NCBI GenBank assembly: GCA_017418765.1
Contig: JAFOMV010000068.1
Span: 1 to 10,524, forward strand
Reading direction: 5' to 3'
Length of the DNA: 10,524 bases
Origin: Ruminococcus sp.
Lineage (GTDB): Bacteria; Bacillota_A; Clostridia; Oscillospirales; Ruminococcaceae
Shown here: positions 6,894 through 10,524 of the stretch, in pieces
How positions within the stretch are numbered: the first letter of the stretch is position 1
Layout of the letters: every line of letters begins with the position of its first letter
Program-made: the position numbers and the translations under genes
Notes under the pieces: model-generated
Database searches by the model: none
Seen by the model: the letters and a program-made list of their open reading frames with translations, nothing else
What the model was told of the DNA's origin: nothing

Positions 6894-8030
6894 ATGAAAA
6901 GATTGCTTATGTGTGCGGTGCTGTCTGCTGCTTTACTTGGCAGATGTACTCCTGTAACTATGCCTAAAACGGAGATACAGACCGAAAGTTCAGATGTTTC
7001 CGAAGAACAAAACAGCGGATACACACCGCTTAACTATGAATATCAGAAAGGAATGTGGCTGCCTTATCTGAGATATGGCGAGTATATGCAGGGAAAGGAC
7101 GCAGAAAGCTTCCGCAGGGCGATAAGGGAATGCTTTGCGGAAGCTAAGGATAATGGGATAAATACTGTATATCTGCATATACGTCCTACAGGGGATGCTT
7201 ATTATGATACAGACCTTTTCCCGAAGGGCGTTTATTCTGACGGCAGCTATGACCCTCTAAAGATAATGCTCGAAGAAGCCCATGATATGGGACTTTCAGC
7301 GCATGGCTGGATAAATCCTCTGCGCTTGCAGACAGTGGAAGAAATGGAAAAAGTTCCCGACAGCTTTATTACGAAGCAGTGGTATTTGTCAGGGGACGGC
7401 AGAAATATAGGCGAAGTCAGCGGAAGACTATATCTCAGACCTGATTCGCCGGATGTGCGTGAACTGCTTTCTTCCGAGATAAGAGAGATAATAAATACTT
7501 ATGATATAGACGGCATACACATAGATGATTACTTTTACCCCTCCGACGATGAGGCTTTTGATGCAGAGGCGTTTGCTTCAAGCGGTGCAGATGACCTTGC
7601 ACAGTGGCGCAGGGATTCAGTTTCCGATATGGTGAAAGCTATGTATTCGGCTGTAAAGGAAGCTGATGAAAAAGTGCTGTTTGGCATAAGTCCGCAGGGA
7701 AATATAGCAGCTGATGAAGATCAGCAGTATGCTGATGTAAAGCGCTGGATGAGAGAAGATGGTTTCTGTGATTATATCATACCTCAGATATACTATGGCT
7801 TTCTTAATGAAACAATGCCTTTTCTGCCTGTTCTTGCACAATGGGAAAGCCTTGCCCGAAACAGCAAAGTCAAACTGGTAATAGGTCTTGGAGCATATAA
7901 ACTGGGAAAAGATGATATTTGGGCAGGTGCTTCAGCAGAGACAGAGTGGAGGGATGATCCTGAGATCATACAGAAACAAATAAAAGCCGTTGCCGATTCA
8001 TCGGCAGACGGCTATGCATTGTATTACTGA
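6894..8030 (+). CDS. GHL10-type glycosidase-like exported protein
   Basis: Member of the glycosyl hydrolase-like 10 group (formerly DUF187; YngK-like), TIM-barrel proteins thought to act on cell-wall or other glycans. Seen: an N-terminal hydrophobic export signal (1-18); family-type segments KGMWLPYLRYGEY (52-64), YLHIRPTGDAYYDTDLFP (93-110), GLSAHGWINPLRL (133-145), DGIHIDDYFYP with Asp211-Asp212 (206-216), and IIPQIYYGF (295-303). The region around Cys18 reads LLGRC; Arg just before Cys breaks the lipobox rule, although one base change (AGA to GGA) would restore LGGC. The protein stops right after strand 8 (GYALYY), where relatives normally continue into a final helix. It may thus be slightly truncated. 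GAAAGGAT near 6880 is the ribosome binding site. I see no good promoter of its own, so read-through from 6348 is possible. Confidence 0.85.
   Translation: MKRLLMCAVLSAALLGRCTPVTMPKTEIQTESSDVSEEQNSGYTPLNYEYQKGMWLPYLRYGEYMQGKDAESFRRAIRECFAEAKDNGINTVYLHIRPTGDAYYDTDLFPKGVYSDGSYDPLKIMLEEAHDMGLSAHGWINPLRLQTVEEMEKVPDSFITKQWYLSGDGRNIGEVSGRLYLRPDSPDVRELLSSEIREIINTYDIDGIHIDDYFYPSDDEAFDAEAFASSGADDLAQWRRDSVSDMVKAMYSAVKEADEKVLFGISPQGNIAADEDQQYADVKRWMREDGFCDYIIPQIYYGFLNETMPFLPVLAQWESLARNSKVKLVIGLGAYKLGKDDIWAGASAETEWRDDPEIIQKQIKAVADSSADGYALYY
7970..8013 (-). terminator. Terminator of the minus-strand gene, inside the GHL10 coding end
   Basis: On the minus strand, AGCCGT (8013-8008) pairs with ACGGCT (7990-7985). 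An inner GCCGA/TCGGC helix (8005-8001, 7996-7992) closes a TGAA loop, and the tail TTTTATTTGTTT follows at once. It begins 11 bases after the minus-strand stop. It lies within codons for roughly residues 360-374 of the plus-strand GHL10 protein. On the plus strand there is no T run after the stem, so it acts in one direction. Confidence 0.8.
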
Positions 8031-8560
8031 TAGCTTTTATCCTGTTCTGTACGTAGCCTTGCAGGCAGAAATCTGTGTATATTCTCCAGCATACGTTCAT
8101 CAGGAGAGAAAACGAGCCTTGTTTTGCCGTATTCTTCATGGGTGAGATCGGCATAGTATTCGTGTGAGGCAATATTATCAGAAGCGAGGATAAGCGTCAT
8201 ATCATCGGTCTCAGTCATATCCTCGTTATATTTGCCGAAAGCCGCAAGCTGTCTTATTTCGGTTGTTACCATATGGCTGCGCTTTGATCTGGCGGTTATT
8301 TTGTCGATATCGAGCTCACCGTTTGTGAATGTGTATTCATATTCAACATATGCATTGCGGTAGGTAAAAAAGGTAAAATATCCGCTTACTGCTGCAAGTA
8401 TCAGCCCGAAAAAGGCTCTCAGCGGAGCGCCAAGCTGTAATACAGCAAAGGCTGCAAGCGTCAGCGTGAGGAGTATACCTACTGCAAGCAGTAAGTTCTT
8501 TCTTGTTTTATCAGATGAGGTCTCGCTGCGTACAACAAGCTGTTCTGCAAAATTATCCAT
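8024..8560 (-). CDS. Two-TM membrane protein, DUF6106-like
   Basis: Conserved-looking membrane protein of 178 residues with unknown role. A short polar N-terminus opens with MDNFAEQLV, followed by two hydrophobic segments at about 22-43 and 46-66, then a soluble part of about 110 residues starting EYEYTFTNGELDIDKI (74-89). This layout resembles the uncharacterised clostridial family DUF6106; that is from memory of its motif, not a search. GGAGG at 8571-8567 fixes the start. Its 3' end overlaps the convergent GHL10 gene by 7 bases. It is monocistronic, with its own promoter and terminator. Confidence 0.82.
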   Translation of the reverse strand: MDNFAEQLVVRSETSSDKTRKNLLLAVGILLTLTLAAFAVLQLGAPLRAFFGLILAAVSGYFTFFTYRNAYVEYEYTFTNGELDIDKITARSKRSHMVTTEIRQLAAFGKYNEDMTETDDMTLILASDNIASHEYYADLTHEEYGKTRLVFSPDERMLENIHRFLPARLRTEQDKSYQ

Positions 8561-8612
8561 GTTGATCCTCCGTTTCGTTTTGAAAGGTTATGTGCGGTGT
8601 CAGGATAATAAT

Positions 8613-8641
8613 ATAATACCATAATTTGCGGATAATTGCAA
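8613..8641 (-). promoter_or_regulatory. Sigma-A promoter of the two-TM protein gene
   Basis: On the minus strand, TTGCAA (8641-8636) and TATTAT (8618-8613) are 17 bases apart. The leader is about 45 nt. The -10 region continues into further AT-rich TATTAT-like repeats, so the start may be spread. Confidence 0.65.
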
Positions 8642-8665
8642 GCGGCATCTGACATCTGCGCTAAT

Positions 8666-8696
8666 GCACCAATTTTACGTCTTTTGCAGTTGGTGC
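8666..8696. repeat. Inverted repeat between divergent promoters
   Basis: GCACCAA (8666-8672) and TTGGTGC (8690-8696) form a perfect 7-bp inverted repeat with a 17-base gap. It lies between the minus-strand promoter (8613-8641) and the plus-strand promoter (8715-8743). It is upstream of both predicted transcription starts, so it is more likely a DNA site than an RNA hairpin. A direct repeat of CATCTG (8646-8651, 8653-8658) lies next to it. Confidence 0.4.
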
Positions 8697-8714
8697 TATT
8701 CGTTATATTATCAA

Positions 8715-8743
8715 TTGACTTTATCTTTATCATCCGATATAAT
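8715..8743 (+). promoter_or_regulatory. Sigma-A promoter of the structured leader and four-TM gene
   Basis: TTGACT (8715-8720) and TATAAT (8738-8743) are 17 bases apart. The start near 8750 leaves a leader of about 150 nt before the ATG at 8900. Confidence 0.85.
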
Positions 8744-8749
8744 ATAATA

Positions 8750-8880
8750 GTTACAATTAAAACAACACCGCTAAAGCGGAAAAAACGCAAACGACACACG
8801 TATTACCTGAGGGTATGTAAATCTGATCACGGAACGTTCCTGTGTATCAGTGCATCTTCAGGCAGTACGTGTTTTTTTGC
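8750..8880 (+). ncRNA. Structured 5' leader with terminator, candidate cis-regulatory RNA
   Basis: From the predicted start the RNA has a small CCGCT-AA-AGCGG hairpin (8768-8779), then one long segmented hairpin: P1 ACACGTA/TACGTGT (8796-8802, 8866-8872), P2 CCTGA/TCAGG (8806-8810, 8858-8862), P3 ATGTA/TGCAT with one G-T pair (8815-8819, 8851-8855), P4 CTGAT/ATCAG (8823-8827, 8846-8850) and a tip GGA-ACGT-TCC (8831-8840). The internal loops are TTA/CAG, GGGT/CT and AAT. A run of seven T (8872-8878) follows P1, so the fold ends as an intrinsic terminator just ahead of the ribosome binding site (about 8884-8893). This is the layout of a transcription-attenuating riboswitch or of a small RNA with read-through. 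I match it to no known class, see no leader peptide, and find no strong antiterminator; TGTGT (8841-8845) could pair with ACACA (8794-8798). Confidence 0.65.
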
Positions 8881-8899
8881 ACAGAAAGGGAGATCGTAT

Positions 8900-9484
8900 A
8901 TGCCAAGAAATCAATTTCAGCGAATGATATTCGCACTTATCACCGTTGTGATAACGGTACACGCTTACGTATTCTACAGCCTTTATGTCATCAACGGTAA
9001 AATGTTCATGGATATAACAGGCGAAAACAGCGTCATCTCAGCGATAAACGCTATGGGCGGAGTTTCAGTTCTTGGAAAAAATATCCCTATATGGGGAGTA
9101 GTTATAGTGGAATTCTGCTTTGCTTACCTTCTTGAGATACTTGTCGGAAGTCCGCTTTCATTCAAACTCGTATGCAGAGTTTTCAAACCCGGTGAGATAC
9201 ATCCTGTTATATTTGAAACAGCGATAATCACCGCCACAGTTGGTATAATGTGCCCGTCTATGAGCTTTATTGCCGCTATACTCTATTATCCTTACGGCAT
9301 GGCGGAGTTCAGCATATTTACTCTGCTTGCAAACTGGCTTAAACTGGTATGCTTCAATCTTCCGTTTGCATTTTTCTCACAGCTTCTCTTTATACAGCCG
9401 TTTGTAAGAACTGTATTCAAGACTATTTTCAGCAAGGATATTGCTGCAAGAAAGGCTGCTGCAGAGCATCAGGCTGCACAATGA
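8900..9484 (+). CDS. Four-TM membrane protein of unknown function
   Basis: Integral membrane protein of 194 residues, no function assigned. Hydrophobic segments lie at about 8-30, 62-84, 104-128 and 143-168, with a basic C-terminal tail. The first and second halves look related: each begins with a long helix rich in Ile, Thr and Val plus aromatics (1-30 and 104-131), then a loop and a second helix. That is compatible with a duplicated two-helix unit of the DUF2798 kind, though I cannot confirm the family. A loop between segments 2 and 3 carries SPLSFKLVCR (84-93). The start at 8900 is chosen because AAAGGGAGAT lies just before it and the promoter and terminator hairpin lie upstream. The frame is open back to 8636, but that stretch is leader, not protein. 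Confidence 0.85.
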   Translation: MPRNQFQRMIFALITVVITVHAYVFYSLYVINGKMFMDITGENSVISAINAMGGVSVLGKNIPIWGVVIVEFCFAYLLEILVGSPLSFKLVCRVFKPGEIHPVIFETAIITATVGIMCPSMSFIAAILYYPYGMAEFSIFTLLANWLKLVCFNLPFAFFSQLLFIQPFVRTVFKTIFSKDIAARKAAAEHQAAQ

Positions 9485-9515
9485 GTAAGCATATTCAAAA
9501 AACATATAAACAATA

Positions 9516-9550
9516 ACGCTCTCCGTATTTTTATGGAGAGCGTATTTTTG
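9516..9550. terminator. Terminator after the four-TM gene, possibly bidirectional
   Basis: A perfect 9-bp stem ACGCTCTCC / GGAGAGCGT (9516-9524, 9535-9543) with a 10-base loop is followed by ATTTTTG on the plus strand. On the minus strand the stem is followed by TATTGTTTAT, so it may also serve the convergent gene ending at 9584. Confidence 0.88.
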
Positions 9551-9583
9551 TTTATCAAAAAACATATGCAAAAAGCAAAGCCC

Positions 9584-10524
9584 TTAGTTATTGCTTATAC
9601 CATCCTTATTGCTGAAGTAATAATCAAGGAGGAGGTTTACAACGTGGGAGTAGGCTTTTATGCCGTCATCTCGTCCGTTAAGGCGAATATTTGCGTCGAT
9701 GGCTGCGTCGCTGAATATGCTGACGGTATCGGTAGGGATGATCTCTTTATCCTTGTTCTTTTCCCAGTAATCATCGGGCATAAATCTGAACCAGTCGTTC
9801 AATACCTTATCGGAAATCCTTTCGGTAACACTATACGCAGATGTGACCTTTTTTTCATATACCTCATTATGCACATACTCTAAGGCATTAAGATATCCTG
9901 TATATCGGAATTCAGCATTTTCGCTTCCGGTGGTTGCTATAAAAGCGATGAAGTTAGCCTCGTCCTCCTGTATTATGCCTTTCAGATGAGCGTACTCATG
10001 GCATATCGTAAATGGGAAGTTGCTTGCTACCATATCCTTATTATAGTTTGCCTCCATAGAAAACGGGAAATAAACTCCCAGCAGTCTTGACTGGCTCATA
10101 AAGTAAGAGAACTGTATACGCTTTGCAGGCGGATAATAGCCTTTGAGCTGAGGATATTTCATGCCTGTACGCTTCATTGTTTCTTTTGCTTCTTTGCCGT
10201 AATCGCAGGTAAGCATAAATCTTCCGTCCTTATCTCTCGGAACTTCTTCTGCAAGCTCGTTCGCCTTATCAGCAAGAAAGGCATAAAGCTCGGCAAGCTG
10301 TTTATCTGAGCGCTCAGAGCCTTCTCCAAAATACCGTTCAGAGAAAGGAGTACATTGATACATAACGAAACAGTTGAGAGTCTCCGTAGTAAAGACATAT
10401 GTAAATATCAACAGTACCGTACAGAAGAACACACCTGCTGTCCTGCGTCGCTTTCCTTTTTTTACTATGAGAAGTATCAGAAAAAGAGGTATGCCTATGA
10501 CAGCAAGGATGATACCTGCGATTA
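9584..10524 (-). CDS. DUF3810-type membrane metallopeptidase-like protein, 5' end off window
   Basis: Partial gene; the frame is open to the right edge, with 30 further codons beyond the GTG at 10432. Those codons encode a hydrophobic segment (IIL to LIV) then KKGKRRR, followed by a second hydrophobic segment (FFCTVLLIFTYVF). So the GTG is internal, and the protein has at least two N-terminal TM segments. The soluble part carries HEYAH (codons at 10000-9986), a zinc-binding HExxH motif, followed by an EDEANF segment whose Glu may be the third ligand, then RYTGYLNALEYV. This set matches DUF3810, a family of predicted membrane-bound zinc peptidases; the substrate is unknown. The end, SHVVNLLLDYY, is also typical, so the 3' end is intact. 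The promoter and start are not visible. Confidence 0.88.
   Translation of the reverse strand, partial: IAGIILAVIGIPLFLILLIVKKGKRRRTAGVFFCTVLLIFTYVFTTETLNCFVMYQCTPFSERYFGEGSERSDKQLAELYAFLADKANELAEEVPRDKDGRFMLTCDYGKEAKETMKRTGMKYPQLKGYYPPAKRIQFSYFMSQSRLLGVYFPFSMEANYNKDMVASNFPFTICHEYAHLKGIIQEDEANFIAFIATTGSENAEFRYTGYLNALEYVHNEVYEKKVTSAYSVTERISDKVLNDWFRFMPDDYWEKNKDKEIIPTDTVSIFSDAAIDANIRLNGRDDGIKAYSHVVNLLLDYYFSNKDGISNN

Noticed and set aside
6326..7024. 232-codon minus-strand reading frame across the 150-residue gene
   Set aside because: Ser/Phe-rich shadow translation with no ribosome binding site; it runs across the terminator at 6808-6841 and into the start of GHL10.
8029..8060. Frameshifted continuation of GHL10 (next frame reads DSFYPVLY)
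   Set aside because: It overlaps the end of a well-supported minus-strand gene, and the similarity to the expected family tail is only a few residues; mentioned as a check, not called a pseudogene.
8768..8779. CCGCT-AA-AGCGG followed by A-rich sequence as a separate terminator
   Set aside because: The plus strand has A, not T, after it, and a 2-base loop is too tight; kept only as a minor part of the leader.
8636..8899. In-frame 88-codon upstream extension of the four-TM protein (TTG start)
   Set aside because: It runs through a TTGACT-17-TATAAT promoter and a terminator hairpin and has no ribosome binding site; the ATG at 8900 has a good one.
10430..10432. GTG as start of the DUF3810-type gene
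   Set aside because: The frame is open to the window edge and encodes a TM helix and basic patch expected of the family, so the GTG is internal Val.

Overview
The window reads as chromosomal DNA of a fibre-degrading, low-to-mid GC Firmicute, most likely a Ruminococcus or close relative in the Oscillospiraceae. The basis is a secreted CE3-like esterase ending in a type I dockerin (a cellulosome tag), a lipoprotein GH5_4-type endoglucanase, a GHL10-type glycosidase-like protein, a T-box leader, and strong AGGAGG-type ribosome binding sites. Species is not assigned. I see no IS element, CRISPR array, tRNA, rRNA or phage gene.

Layout. 1-300 holds a minus-strand T-box riboswitch with its own promoter and terminator; its specifier reads best as UUC (Phe), and the gene it controls lies off the left edge. 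From a promoter at 407-435, a signal-peptide SGNH esterase with a dockerin (547-1632) is followed after 50 bases by hflX (1683-2936), with no clear terminator between them. After a terminator, a separate promoter drives the GH5 lipoprotein (3163-5217), which carries a duplicated module of unknown family in front of its catalytic domain. A strong hairpin at 5267-5314 separates it from a convergent amidohydrolase (5327-6139, minus).

The amidohydrolase and a 150-residue helical protein of unknown function (6348-6800, plus) diverge from a promoter region with a perfect 12-bp palindrome midway. A GHL10-type protein (6894-8030) then runs into a convergent two-TM membrane protein (8024-8560, minus). 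The two genes overlap by 7 bases, and the intrinsic terminator of the minus-strand gene sits inside the 3' coding end of the GHL10 gene.

A divergent intergenic region follows. Its plus-strand promoter (8715-8743) makes a leader of about 150 nt folding into a long multi-segment hairpin with a run of seven T, a transcription-attenuator layout, just ahead of a four-TM membrane protein (8900-9484). I do not recognise this leader as a known riboswitch class, and it is the best candidate for something undescribed here. The right edge holds a DUF3810-type membrane metallopeptidase-like gene (minus) whose 5' end lies outside the window.

Working together: the esterase (removing acyl groups from hemicellulose), the GH5 endoglucanase (cutting beta-glucan or xyloglucan backbone) and perhaps the GHL10 protein fit extracellular plant-polysaccharide breakdown. 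The other genes are housekeeping (hflX) or uncharacterised. Each is mostly its own transcription unit with a recognisable sigma-A promoter and terminator.
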